Positions 46,115 through 56,700 of a stretch of DNA of 64,000 nt are shown piece by piece. Under the pieces are notes generated by a model, which did not search any database, had not been told where the DNA came from, and worked only from the letters and a program-made list of their open reading frames with translations. The number at the start of each line of letters is the position of its first letter. Position 1 is the first letter of the stretch. The position numbers and the translations under genes were made by a program. This stretch comes from Phycisphaerae bacterium (GTDB lineage Bacteria > Planctomycetota > Phycisphaerae > Phycisphaerales > SM1A02): assembly GCA_002702575.1 (NCBI GenBank), contig PAAJ01000006.1, positions 62,001 through 126,000 of the forward strand, read 5' to 3'.

Positions 46115-49100
46115 ATGACCAAGTTCAGGCAATCGCTGTACTTCATGGCCATCGGTGCATGTGTCTCCCTGCAGACGGCATTGGGCGATCTTGAGGGAGT
46201 CATTCCCAGCAGCCCCGGATCGGACTGGGCCCCCTTCTACTACAACTCGTCCGGCGTCCGACCCGATCAGCTCGGGGATGCGGTCGCGATGAGTGATGAC
46301 TGGTTCATCATCGGGGAGTCCGAGGGAGATGGTCCCATCTCCAATACGGGAACCGCCTGGGTGCTCTCGTGGAACGATGGCTCGCAGGCCTTTGGGAACC
46401 CGGTTGATCTGGGATCACTGGTGCCGGCATCCGAAATCGTATCCCAGTCGTCGTTCGGTGCTGCTGTTGATGTTGATGGTGTCTACGCCGTCGTCGGTGC
46501 ACCAACCTGCAACATGGAAGGCACGTTTTCAGGACGGGCCTATCTGTTCGAGTATTCAGAAGGTGAGTGGACCTATCGCCATACGTTCGATGATGGCGCA
46601 GCAGGCAGTGAATTCGGGATTGCGGTTGATATCGATGGACGAAGTGTCGCCATCGGTGAACCCGGCGAAACAAGTGATGCCGGGTATGTCAATCTCTACG
46701 AGATCGTCGATGGGCTGGATTCGGGGGTCGTTTCAGTCGGCGGCCTGCAGCCACAGCGTGGATCGACTCCCAGGTTTGGTGAAGCGCTTGATCGTGATCG
46801 GGATCTGCTGGTCATCGGTGCACCGGGAATCTCAGGCAGCATCGGTTACGCGGCGATCTACGAAAACCTGTCCGACGGTTCCTATGTGTTCGATTCATTC
46901 CTGAATCCACCAGCCGACCTGGATGACAGTCTTTCGAAGTTCGGAGCTGCCGTTGCGATCAGCAACAATACGGCCGTGGTCGGAGCGCCTTGGCCTGAAG
47001 GTGGCGCAGAGGATCACGGTGGCGTCGTGGTCTTCGATCAGGAAGCGGACTCCTCGTGGGTCGCCTCGGCGAGACTCGACAACGATGAGACCGCCTCCAG
47101 CATCCGCTTCGGTCAGGCAGTCGACATCCACGAGGATCTCATCATTGTCGGAATTCCTGCTGACAATCCCGCCGGAAATGGATCCGGTTCCGCGAGGATC
47201 TTTCGGTATTCGCCCACCAGCAGTTTCTGGGTCCTGGAACATCATCTGCTCGGTTGGGATGTGACTTCGGGTGATCAGTACGGCGATGATGTCGCCGCAG
47301 GTCCGCATGGTGTCGGTGTCGGCGTGCCCTTCTACAACGTCGGGTTCACCGGAAACGAATCCGGTGTGGCGTTCATCTACAGACAGATGTCGTGGGACGA
47401 TGACAACTGGCAACATGACATGCGACAGATCCAGCCATGTCTCGGATCTGATCAGATCATACGCAATCCCGAGATCGACGCCGACACGGCCTCGTTCGGA
47501 CTTGATATCGCTCTGGATTCCAACACGGCCATCGTCGGAGATCCCTACTACAGGAATGATGATGGTGATCCCAGCGGAATCGTCCGCTTCTATACAAGAA
47601 GCACTGTCGACAGCGATTGGGTTCTGTTGTCTGGTAAGGATGTCGATCTTCCTGAGCCCATCGATGCCTGGGAACAATTCGGTGCATCCGTGGATATCGA
47701 AGGTGATTTCGCCATCATCGGCGCGCCGGGACATGACTCGGATACCGGGCGAGTCATCATCATGCAGCGACAGGGTTCATCCTGGGTCGAAGTCGATGTC
47801 ATCGGCGATGACGTGACCGGTGCGCTCTTCGGCTTTGACGTGGCTGTGGATGTCGCATTCGGCCAGACCTACTTCATCGTCGGGGCACCGACCTCCTACA
47901 GCACGGCCGGCATCGTCCGCGTGTATCAATGGGACGACGGAGATCAGTATGCAAAGGAGCTCTTCTCCGTACTGGATCCGCAGTGGTCGGGAACAGCAAC
48001 CAGTCGGTTCGGCGAAGCGGTGGATATCAACGTCACGAATACGGATCAGATTCGTTTCGCAGTCGGAAATCCATGGCAGTTTGGACCGGATGGCTACGGT
48101 TCGATCAGCATCTTCGATGCCAACGACACTGGATTTGCATGGATCTACGGAAATTACACCAACAGCCTGCCCTATTCCGATCAATTCGCCCTGGAGGGCG
48201 GGTTCTGCGCAACCAACATCGATCTTGATGACGACCTTCTGATCGTATCCATGCCCCAAAGTACGGACCTCTACTACGAACAAGGAGGCGCCGTGATCTA
48301 TGAAGGCAATGATCTGACCGGCAATGGAGTCCTTGATTGGTCCTTTTCATATCTTCTGTCACTTGATTTGCCAGGGAACGGAGATCTCGCAGGACATGAT
48401 GTCGCCATCGATGCTTCCAGCGGCATTGCCGTGATTGGTGTTCCGGGGCTGGATTACACGGGTGTCAATTCGGGCGCCGTCGCTCCATTCAGGTTCGATG
48501 GATTCGACTGGCGCACGGACATGATGCTCATCAGCAGCGTTCCTCAACCTGGTGTCGCCATCGGCAAATCCGTCTCACTGGATGGCACAAGTCTCCTTGC
48601 AGGCGGACCTGGGCTGGATATCACCGAATCTCCAAGCTTCACCACACGTGCGCTCTCCTGGGAACTCGTGGAACGGACGTCGTATCAGGACATCGATGGT
48701 GGTTCGATGGCGAGCGACAATGCCTGGACGGGTGGTGTCGGTGGTGCCGGACATGCGCTCTTCTCCCTGTGGCTGGCCGATCCCTATGTCGTACCTTTCG
48801 ACATCGATCAATGGCTCGGATCCATCCAGGTCGAACTGGACCAGATCACCTTCAATCTCATGTCAGGCGAGCGTTCGGTGAGCGATTCCATGGAGATCGC
48901 CGGTGCGACGGATATCAAGAGTGCTTCCGTAACCCTCGAAGCTGGAACGCTGACCATTGAAGAGAATATGACTGTGGGTCAGGAGAACGGATATGGCCAG
49001 ATCAATGTCGGCAACTACGGTTTTCTCGAAGTCGTCCAGACCTTGAATCTCACGGAGGATTCCGGAACTTCGATCATTCTGGATGGCTCCGCTGATCCCA

Positions 49101-50848
49101 AGATCATCACCTACGTCCAGCCACCTGCCATCAATGGCACCATGCAGGTCCAGATCGGATCCAGCATGGATGTGGAGGACTTCGTCGAGGGAACAAGAAT
49201 CGTTCTCATCTCGGCGGGCGTGACCCCGACAACGAATGCACTGGATGCGCTGGTCCTGCCTGGTCTGAGTGAAGGACTTGCCTTTCAGGTGACCTATGGC
49301 GATCCGGACAGTCGTTCCATGGGTGGTGGTTGCGTTGGTGGTGAGATCGAGGATTGCTTTGGAAACTGCTGTCCAGCCACGTGGATTGGTGATGGCTTCT
49401 GTGATGATGGATCCTATGACTACGATGGCTTCGACATCTATCTCAACTGCGAAGCACTCGGCTGCGATGGTGGTGACTGTAAATCATGCTGGTCGGAGGG
49501 CGGCACCTGGGAAATGGCCATCGAGGTGGTCTCTCTGGCTGGTCTTCTGAACTTCGGTGATCCCAATTCGGTCCTCGTGGAAGGCGAACCCACCGCTCTT
49601 GAAGTGGTCGACCTGACCAATGACGGTGCAGAGGAAATCTGCGTGACCTTCGCAGGTTCGCCTGGTCAGCTCTACATCTTCGAAAATGATGGTGCAGGCG
49701 GCATTGCCCAGCAGATCGTGCTTGCAACGGGCGATCAACCTGTCGACATCACGAGTGGTGACTTCGACGGTGATGGTCGTACGGATCTCGCGGTTGCGAA
49801 CAATCTCGGTCAATCGGTCGACATCTACTACAACGATGACAACGACGTGAGCAATGGATTCAATCTGTTGAATCCGAGTCTGGCAGTGGATGCCCCACCG
49901 ACCTGCCTGGCAGGTGTCGATGTCGATCTTGATGACATCGATGATCTCGTTGTCGGTCTTGAGGACATCGATGGCAACGGCAACGGTTTCTGGGCCATAT
50001 ACATCGGAAACTCGGCGCTTCGAGGCGCCGGCATGAGCAGCGGTGGCGGACTCGAGCCTTCGGGCACACCACTCGGCATCGATCCCAGTGAAGAAGAGGA
50101 TCAGAAGGAAATGCTCTTTGTTGGACGGACTGACGATGGCAAGGCAAATGTCGGCAAGCGCGAGGCGGCGACCACCGGAGTCTCGCTCACGATTGATGAG
50201 TATGTCGTCGGTGCCGACCCTGGTGGTATTGCACTGGGTGATTTCGATGACGATGGTCTGACGGACATCGCGATCACGAGCACCCTCAACGGTACGGTCG
50301 GCATTCTTCTGCAGGATGCTGGCGGAACTGCTGATTTCCTTCCAGTCACACAGATTCCACTGGGCGATGAGCCGACGGGAATCACGTCCGTGGATTTCGA
50401 TTCGGATGGCAATCTCGACCTGGCGATCATCGTGATCGAGACTGATCTGGCGGGGATCACCACGCCTGTCGTCAGAGTCCTTCAGAACGACGGGAGCCTG
50501 ACCTTTACATCCACCGATGTCGCGGAAAACGAGGACGTCGCACTGGTTGACAATGGCGACATCAGCGGTAACGGGACTTCTGAACTGGTCACCATCGGAA
50601 GCGGTGGCGCGTTCAGACGTGGTGGAGCCAGTCCACTTCTGTCACTGCGTGAACTCGAATCCGCACCGGATTGCATTGGTGATGCAGACGGAAACAGCAC
50701 GGTCAACGTCAAGGATCTTCTTGCAGTACTTTCCGAATTCGGAAGATGTACTTCAGGATGCAATGGGGATTTTGATAGCGATGACGATGTCGACATCAAT
50801 GATCTCCTCGCCCTGATCAGCAACTGGGGTCCATGCGGCAAGGATTGA
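46115..50848 (+). CDS. Giant secreted FG-GAP protein 1 with LNR-like and dockerin-like domains
   Basis: A 1577-residue exported protein with a signal peptide (MTKFRQSLYFMAIGACVSLQTALG). Residues of about 40-830 are integrin-alpha-like FG-GAP repeats with the pattern FGxAVDIxGxxAVVGAP. About 900-1060 is a beta-solenoid-like stretch (GTLTIEENMTVGQENG). About 1079-1125 is a cysteine-rich module, C...CC...DGFCDDG...C...C..GDC, resembling the Lin-12/Notch repeat. About 1160-1510 is an FG-GAP/VCBS propeller with DFDGDGRTDLA motifs. The last 60 residues contain two Ca-loop sequences (DADGNSTVNVKD, DFDSDDDVDIND) ending NWGPC, the planctomycete dockerin-like tail. No catalytic domain is visible; adhesion or surface display is plausible. 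Confidence 0.85.
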   Translation: MTKFRQSLYFMAIGACVSLQTALGDLEGVIPSSPGSDWAPFYYNSSGVRPDQLGDAVAMSDDWFIIGESEGDGPISNTGTAWVLSWNDGSQAFGNPVDLGSLVPASEIVSQSSFGAAVDVDGVYAVVGAPTCNMEGTFSGRAYLFEYSEGEWTYRHTFDDGAAGSEFGIAVDIDGRSVAIGEPGETSDAGYVNLYEIVDGLDSGVVSVGGLQPQRGSTPRFGEALDRDRDLLVIGAPGISGSIGYAAIYENLSDGSYVFDSFLNPPADLDDSLSKFGAAVAISNNTAVVGAPWPEGGAEDHGGVVVFDQEADSSWVASARLDNDETASSIRFGQAVDIHEDLIIVGIPADNPAGNGSGSARIFRYSPTSSFWVLEHHLLGWDVTSGDQYGDDVAAGPHGVGVGVPFYNVGFTGNESGVAFIYRQMSWDDDNWQHDMRQIQPCLGSDQIIRNPEIDADTASFGLDIALDSNTAIVGDPYYRNDDGDPSGIVRFYTRSTVDSDWVLLSGKDVDLPEPIDAWEQFGASVDIEGDFAIIGAPGHDSDTGRVIIMQRQGSSWVEVDVIGDDVTGALFGFDVAVDVAFGQTYFIVGAPTSYSTAGIVRVYQWDDGDQYAKELFSVLDPQWSGTATSRFGEAVDINVTNTDQIRFAVGNPWQFGPDGYGSISIFDANDTGFAWIYGNYTNSLPYSDQFALEGGFCATNIDLDDDLLIVSMPQSTDLYYEQGGAVIYEGNDLTGNGVLDWSFSYLLSLDLPGNGDLAGHDVAIDASSGIAVIGVPGLDYTGVNSGAVAPFRFDGFDWRTDMMLISSVPQPGVAIGKSVSLDGTSLLAGGPGLDITESPSFTTRALSWELVERTSYQDIDGGSMASDNAWTGGVGGAGHALFSLWLADPYVVPFDIDQWLGSIQVELDQITFNLMSGERSVSDSMEIAGATDIKSASVTLEAGTLTIEENMTVGQENGYGQINVGNYGFLEVVQTLNLTEDSGTSIILDGSADPKIITYVQPPAINGTMQVQIGSSMDVEDFVEGTRIVLISAGVTPTTNALDALVLPGLSEGLAFQVTYGDPDSRSMGGGCVGGEIEDCFGNCCPATWIGDGFCDDGSYDYDGFDIYLNCEALGCDGGDCKSCWSEGGTWEMAIEVVSLAGLLNFGDPNSVLVEGEPTALEVVDLTNDGAEEICVTFAGSPGQLYIFENDGAGGIAQQIVLATGDQPVDITSGDFDGDGRTDLAVANNLGQSVDIYYNDDNDVSNGFNLLNPSLAVDAPPTCLAGVDVDLDDIDDLVVGLEDIDGNGNGFWAIYIGNSALRGAGMSSGGGLEPSGTPLGIDPSEEEDQKEMLFVGRTDDGKANVGKREAATTGVSLTIDEYVVGADPGGIALGDFDDDGLTDIAITSTLNGTVGILLQDAGGTADFLPVTQIPLGDEPTGITSVDFDSDGNLDLAIIVIETDLAGITTPVVRVLQNDGSLTFTSTDVAENEDVALVDNGDISGNGTSELVTIGSGGAFRRGGASPLLSLRELESAPDCIGDADGNSTVNVKDLLAVLSEFGRCTSGCNGDFDSDDDVDINDLLALISNWGPCGKD

Positions 50849-50854
50849 GATCGA

Positions 50855-53470
50855 TCAGTTTCCGAATGAACCCAGGGTTTCGAGACATCGTGCGCGAACT
50901 TCACGAGCACTGTCCTCCAGTGCACGAATCGGTTCCGAATCAGGCCACTGTCTTCGAGCCGATTCAGCCAGTTCCATCGCCCGGTCCACTGCAGCCTTGC
51001 CTGCGGAAGGATCGCCTGCTGCCAGATAGGCCTGTGCCAGTGAAATCTCGGTCTGGAGAAGATGCCGGGTGTTCTTCTGATCCGATTTGTTGTCGCCTCC
51101 GGATCGTTGAGCCGCCTCGGACCATCCGATGCGAGCCTCGGACAATGGCATGACTGCTTCGGAAGCCTTTCCCGAGTAGATCATGCAGAGCCCGTACTCG
51201 AGCAGGCCTTTGGCAAGATCATCTCTTGTCCTGATGTCCTTCGGGCTGTCTGCGACGAGTTCGCGCATGAGCGGGATGACCTGAGTGCGATATCGCTTGA
51301 TCGCGGCATCCTGTACGCCCATCGCCATTTCCTGATCAGCGATCAGACGATGCGTGGTCACGATGTCCCGACGCGATGTATTGGTCGCACCTTGCCGTTC
51401 CAGGATCTGCTCTCGACTTTCGAGAGATCGTTCGTACCATTGCTTGGCTCGTTCATGCTCTCCGCGTTGAGACCAGGCATAGGCAAGGCGATTCCAGACG
51501 ATGGTCGCATCACGAACAACACGTGGATCTCCTTCAAAGGCCTCATTCAAGTCATTCAGCATCGACAGCATTCGTGAAAACGCCGGTGTTTCCTCGGGAT
51601 TGCCTTCGGTAGGAACGAGTCGGCTTCGATCGAGCAGAACACCCATCACGATTCGCGCCTGTTCGACATCCCCCATCGGATCTGGCAGGAGGCCTACGTA
51701 CGCTTCCGCTTCTTCAAGTCGTGCAGCCCGATCCTGTTCCTGGCCGGTTCTTCGATACGCATCCACCAGCAGATTCCTGCCACGAATCGAAAGCATGAGA
51801 GACTTGATGTCTTCGGGATCCATTGCACAGAGTGCGTCGGAGATCTGGATGGATTCCTCCCATTTATCGATCGCATCATCGACATCACCACGATTGCCGG
51901 ATTGCAGACTCCACCTGTTGATGCCTGCCTGCTGAAGACCTTCGGAGAGCATCCGTTGAAGCGATGGATCACTTCCAGCCTGCTCTCGAAGTCGATCGAG
52001 ATATTGCAGAGATATGTTGACAACCGATTCACGAGCTTCCTGGCTGTTCGCCAGAGGAACGATTGCATCAAACGTGTCCCGCATGAAGAAGGAGATCAGA
52101 TCTCCCACCATGGCATGCTTCTCCGCCTGTTCCGCCAACGCCGTGTTTCGTGCCTCGAGTGCCTGATTCCTGTTGATCAATGCGAACACACCCGCCATGG
52201 CTGATATGGACAGAAGAATCAGGATGATCGCAAGACCCAGAACGGCCCCTTTGTTTCGTCGAATGACACGACGAAGGGTCGTCATCACGGTCGGTGGGCA
52301 CGCCAGGATCGCATCGCCGGCAAGGTATCGACGAAGATCATCACCCAGTTCGGATGCTGTTCGATATCGATCCTCTCGTTCCTTGGACATGGCCTTGGCG
52401 ATGATCATGGAGACTTCACCGCGAAGACTGGCATCCACGGAACCCAGTGTGGATGGATGATCCTCGGTGATGATCCTGATGGCGCTTGCCAATCCCTTGC
52501 CGGATACGTCATAGGGCAGATCATCACTCAGCAGTTCATAGGCCGTCACACCGATGGCGTACACATCCGCGGCGGAATCCAGATCATGGACGTCTCCACT
52601 GCACTGCTCCGGCGCCATGTACTGGAGGGTTCCTACGATGTCATGTGCACCGGTCGCCATGGTGGCCGCGGCATCGGAATCCGTGCTTCGTGCCACACCG
52701 AAGTCGATGATCTTCACGCGGCCATCGCCAGTCACAAGAATGTTGCCCGGCTTGAGATCCCGATGGATCACACCCTTGGTGTGACCGTGCCCCACGGCTT
52801 CGCAGGTCTGCAGGATCAACTCCAGTCGCTTCCGGGTATCGAGTTTTCGATCCTTTGCGTAATCCGTCAGTATCTTGGCACCGGCGACGTATTCCATCGC
52901 GAAGTAGGGAACACCACCGGCACCTTCATCCCAGGTACCTGCTTCGTAGATCTGGGCGATTCCGGGATGATGAAGCCGTGCCAGCATCTGCGCTTCGAAG
53001 TCGAAGCGCTTGAGCGCACGAGGATTCGTCACACCCGGGTTGATCACCTTGACAGCGACCGTTCGCCTCGGATGGTCCTGACGTGCCATGTAGACGGTGC
53101 CCATGCCGCCGGATCCGATCACGCCCTTGATCAGAAAACCGGCAATTCGAACGGGCATCCCGGGTGGGTGATAGGTTGAATCCAGTTCGAATTCTTCACC
53201 ACCGGCCGGGTCTGCGGTCTCCGCCTGGGATTCTGGAACACGGCCCTTGGCGACACCTGAAGGATCAACGGTTTCATCCAGGTTCCCTGCCGCACCTGGT
53301 CGGACACTGGAATCAAGTGTCTCGGAAACATCCGGATCATATTCCGGAGGGATCCCCGGACGAATACTCGAATCCAGTGTTTCGGAAACATCCGGATCGA
53401 ATGGCTCGTCCTGCTTTCCCGGTGGTTGATCATGTTCACTTGGAAGTGCCACATGAAGAGCGTACCGCAT
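50855..53470 (-). CDS. Ser/Thr protein kinase with helical repeat C-terminus
   Basis: An 871-residue Pkn-type kinase. Residues 20-60 include two near-identical copies of DPDVSETLDSS[I/V]RPG. The kinase domain (about 110-385) has GSGGMGTVY, the VAVKV Lys, HRDLKPGN, IDFGVA and the MAPEQ motif, so it appears active. A membrane helix (about 408-430, LGLAIILILLSISAMAGVFAL) separates it from a 440-residue extracytoplasmic, helical TPR-like region. It is encoded on the opposite strand between the two giant paralogues and ends 6 bp from the stop of the first. Confidence 0.9.
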   Translation of the reverse strand: MRYALHVALPSEHDQPPGKQDEPFDPDVSETLDSSIRPGIPPEYDPDVSETLDSSVRPGAAGNLDETVDPSGVAKGRVPESQAETADPAGGEEFELDSTYHPPGMPVRIAGFLIKGVIGSGGMGTVYMARQDHPRRTVAVKVINPGVTNPRALKRFDFEAQMLARLHHPGIAQIYEAGTWDEGAGGVPYFAMEYVAGAKILTDYAKDRKLDTRKRLELILQTCEAVGHGHTKGVIHRDLKPGNILVTGDGRVKIIDFGVARSTDSDAAATMATGAHDIVGTLQYMAPEQCSGDVHDLDSAADVYAIGVTAYELLSDDLPYDVSGKGLASAIRIITEDHPSTLGSVDASLRGEVSMIIAKAMSKEREDRYRTASELGDDLRRYLAGDAILACPPTVMTTLRRVIRRNKGAVLGLAIILILLSISAMAGVFALINRNQALEARNTALAEQAEKHAMVGDLISFFMRDTFDAIVPLANSQEARESVVNISLQYLDRLREQAGSDPSLQRMLSEGLQQAGINRWSLQSGNRGDVDDAIDKWEESIQISDALCAMDPEDIKSLMLSIRGRNLLVDAYRRTGQEQDRAARLEEAEAYVGLLPDPMGDVEQARIVMGVLLDRSRLVPTEGNPEETPAFSRMLSMLNDLNEAFEGDPRVVRDATIVWNRLAYAWSQRGEHERAKQWYERSLESREQILERQGATNTSRRDIVTTHRLIADQEMAMGVQDAAIKRYRTQVIPLMRELVADSPKDIRTRDDLAKGLLEYGLCMIYSGKASEAVMPLSEARIGWSEAAQRSGGDNKSDQKNTRHLLQTEISLAQAYLAAGDPSAGKAAVDRAMELAESARRQWPDSEPIRALEDSAREVRARCLETLGSFGN
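53302..53402 (-). repeat. Imperfect direct repeat inside the kinase gene
   Basis: Two copies of a roughly 45-60 bp unit (each containing TTTCGGAAACATCCGGATC or a near match, read on the plus strand) encode DPDVSETLDSS[I/V]RPG twice. A third, degenerate copy (NLDETVDPSG) follows. Recent duplication in the cytoplasmic N-terminal tail is likely. Confidence 0.8.
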
Positions 53471-53609
53471 GGGTTCGTTCGATTGCAGAGATCACTTGAA
53501 CCGACGCGACGGATCGGCCATTGGAGCCAGATTCCGGCCGGACAACATGCTGCCAGCACCCTCTGAAGGCACCCTCTGCAGTTCCTGTCCTGAATGGTCG
53601 GCTTCACTC

Positions 53610-53637
53610 TTGAGTAGGCCAGTCATCACACCATAAT
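53610..53637 (+). promoter_or_regulatory. Promoter of giant protein 2
   Basis: TTGAGT (53610-53615), 16-bp spacer, CATAAT (53632-53637): the same layout as before giant protein 1. An in-frame ATG at 53636 lies inside the -10 box and so cannot be the start. Just upstream, GCACCCTCTG is repeated at 53556 and 53569 with a 13-bp period, a possible operator. Confidence 0.6.
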
Positions 53638-53658
53638 GAGGAGATCGGCCGCCTTGCT

Positions 53659-53700
53659 GATTCCCCTGGGCTGGCCGATATCGGAGGGGGGAATCCGGAG
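53659..53700 (+). promoter_or_regulatory. Leader hairpin before ribosome site of giant protein 2
   Basis: GATTCCCC (53659-53666) pairs with GGGGAATC (53688-53695); an ATCGGCC/GGCCGAT pairing competes with it. The stem ends one base before the CGGAG ribosome site at 53696-53700, as in the paralogue. Confidence 0.5.
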
Positions 53701-53710
53701 CTTGAAAATC

Positions 53711-56700
53711 ATGTCAGCTGCCCTGATTGGCGCTCTCTCGATCTCGCTTCTGGGAGGAAGTGCCGATATTCAGCCTCCATCAGGAGCCACTCCGGGATTC
53801 GGAAGCTCAATCGATGCGTCCGGATCCCATCTGATCATCGGAACGTCAACCGGTAATGGTGGCAAGGGTCACGTTGCGATCTACGACCAGGCGGATACGG
53901 CAACACCTGTCTGGACACTTGATGTCGCAGGATTTGGAAGTGACGCGGCAGCAGGAACCGCTGTGGCTATCGAAGGACCGTGGGCGGTGGTCGGCATACC
54001 TGGTGACAACAAGGTGGTGATCCTGCATTTCGATGCCGATGCGCCGACACCCCAATGGACCGAACACGAATGGCTCTTCCCACCTCCCGGCATCACTGAA
54101 TTCGGATACTCGATCGATTTGAACGGCAACGAGATGCTGATTGGCGCACCTGGTGGAGATGAAGGTGTTGGCGCCTGGGTTCTCGAGGACTACACGTTCC
54201 CGGATGGATCCACCCAGGTGCTCTGGAACAGCTACGGTTTCATCGGCACACCCCTGCCACCCGGAAGTCGTTGGGGTCATTCCGTCACGATTGAATCCTC
54301 AATTGGATTCGTCGGATCACCGAACGACAACGATGGCAGTGGCCGAATTCACCTGGTCTTCCTGTCTGGTGGGTGGATCGATATCGGTTACGACCTCACC
54401 ACCGAGATTCCGTGGACCAGTGGACAGATCGGCTGGGACGTGATGTGTCGTAATGGCCAGCTGTACGTATCGGCACCCTCCTACGGCCTCAATGAGGCTT
54501 CCGGAATCGTCTGGGTTCTTCGGAACCTCGAACAGGAGGATGGCAGCTTTGCGTGGGCACTCAACAACTATCTCACGCCACCATCAGATGTTCTCCTGAG
54601 CCAGTTTGGTTATTCGATCTTCACGAACGCGAGCAGAGTCGGAATCTCCGCGCCTCAGGCGGATGGCAAGGGCGCGGTCTTCATCTATGACTGTTCGGTA
54701 AAAGACCCCTTGTTCCCGAACTTTCCGTATCTCGGTAAATCCAGTCCAGCAAGCCTGACGAACGATTCTGAATATGGAACCGGTCTGTTCATTGGTGCAA
54801 ACGACATCATCGCCGGTGCGCCCGGAAGTGATGTCTACGGCGACGACAGTGGGCGTGTTCTGATCGACAATCTGGATTCGATCGAACCCCCGTCCAACTT
54901 CCAGGTCCCCTACGACAATTCCACTCCGCTCCTCGCCTTCGAGGGATTCGCGCCTTCATCGATCACTTCTTCAGGCAGCCGAGTTGTCCTGGGTATTCCC
55001 CATGTCAACAGTGGACAAGGCATTGTGCAGTTGATTGAAAATCAGAAAGGTTCCTGGAACATCGATGGTGTTCTGATGAACGACAAGGCTTCCAGTGCGA
55101 ATCTGTACGGTCATGATGTCAGTCAGCATGAAAACATCCTTGCCGTCGGAGCACCTGGAACCAATGGTTCGGGTGCTGTGTACATCTACAAGCAAAGCGG
55201 CCAGGGATATGGTTTCGAAGCCAAGCTGTTTGCGCCGCGGGCCTCCAATACGGCTTTTGGATATTCGGTGGATGTCTACAGGGACGAAGAGGGTCGCGCT
55301 TATGTCGCCGTTGGTGGCCCGGGAATCAATCTTGACACTGGACAGATCACGAATCCCGGACACTGTTACGTCTACCGAGCTGACGCATCCGACTACTCGA
55401 GTTGGTCCTTGATCCTGAGCTGCATCTCTCACGAGCCCAAGTCGCTTCTTGGAATCGATGTTGATATCGAGCAGATGGACAATGGTCTGGTCATGGCTGC
55501 TGGCGAACCCAGTTTTCTTGACGGCAAGGGTTCCGTCAGAATGTTCAGTGGATCCGATACAGCGGAATCATGGAGCGAGCTGCCATCGCTCAGTGGTGAG
55601 GTTGCCGGCAGTCAGCTTGGCTACAGCATCGGTCTGAAGGGTCGTTATCTGGTAACCGGTGCACCTGGCAGTACCGTCAATGCCCCACAGGGTGCCGCCT
55701 ATGTGGTCGCACTCGTCGATGGTGGCCTCTCGGAATGGCACGTCTTGACACCAGCAGCTGGAGATACGCTTGATTCGTTCGGTCAAAGCGTCTCGATCAC
55801 ACGGGACGAGGAGTTCTACCGGGTTGCTGCTTCGATCACGGGTTTCAACGGCGGCCCGAACAGTTCCGGTGTGTGGAGTGGAAGTGCAGCTGATGTGTTC
55901 ATGGGGCAGATTGTCGAAGGTGGATACATCAACTCGCTTGATTATCAATGTCGAGCCGTCAATCCCGAAGTCACGCATGGTCTTGGAAGCAAGGTCGCTT
56001 TCCATGATTCCAGCCTCTTCATGATCAACAACCGGCAAGATGCGCAGGCTCTTGGTTCTGTAGCAAAGGGCGTCTCCGTGTACGAAGGTGCACAGACCTG
56101 CTACTGGATGGCCGGAGACGGAGGCGATACCAATCAGGATTCGAACTGGTCGAGAACGCCTCAGGATGGTGATACGCTGGTCTTCTCCCTTCTTGGGACA
56201 ACTCGATACCTGGTCAACATGGTTGGAATCGTCAATGGCAGACTCGAGTTTCTCTACGACAAGGCGATCCTCATCGTCCAGGAGGAGGCCGCAAAACTGA
56301 AATCGATCATGGTCGGATCGAATGCTGCTGTTGAATCGGCGAGCATCATCATTGGCGGTGGATTGGTTGAGGTCGAGGAAGCTGTACAGATCGGTGGTGA
56401 TGCACAGGACATGGCAGGCAGCCTCTACCTCGCCGTTGATGGTCGACTCGACTGTGACACGATCACACAATCATCTACCGGTCAAATGGGATACGGCATC
56501 AGCAGCATGACATCACCATCCCAGTGGGTCATCGACACCAACAACATCGAAATCAACGGATCGCTTCGGGTCCAGATCCTGGCGGCATTGGCGGATACGC
56601 TGACCGTCAAGGACAGCTTTCACTTCATTCGCTCCTCCACACTCCCACCAGAATCGCAGAATCGTTTCGACGTGATTGTCCTTCCGGCGCTTCCCAATGG

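Noticed and set aside
53636-53710. Longer N-terminus for giant protein 2 beginning at 53636
   Set aside because: The ATG lies inside the -10 box shared with the paralogue, and the signal peptide starts at 53711.
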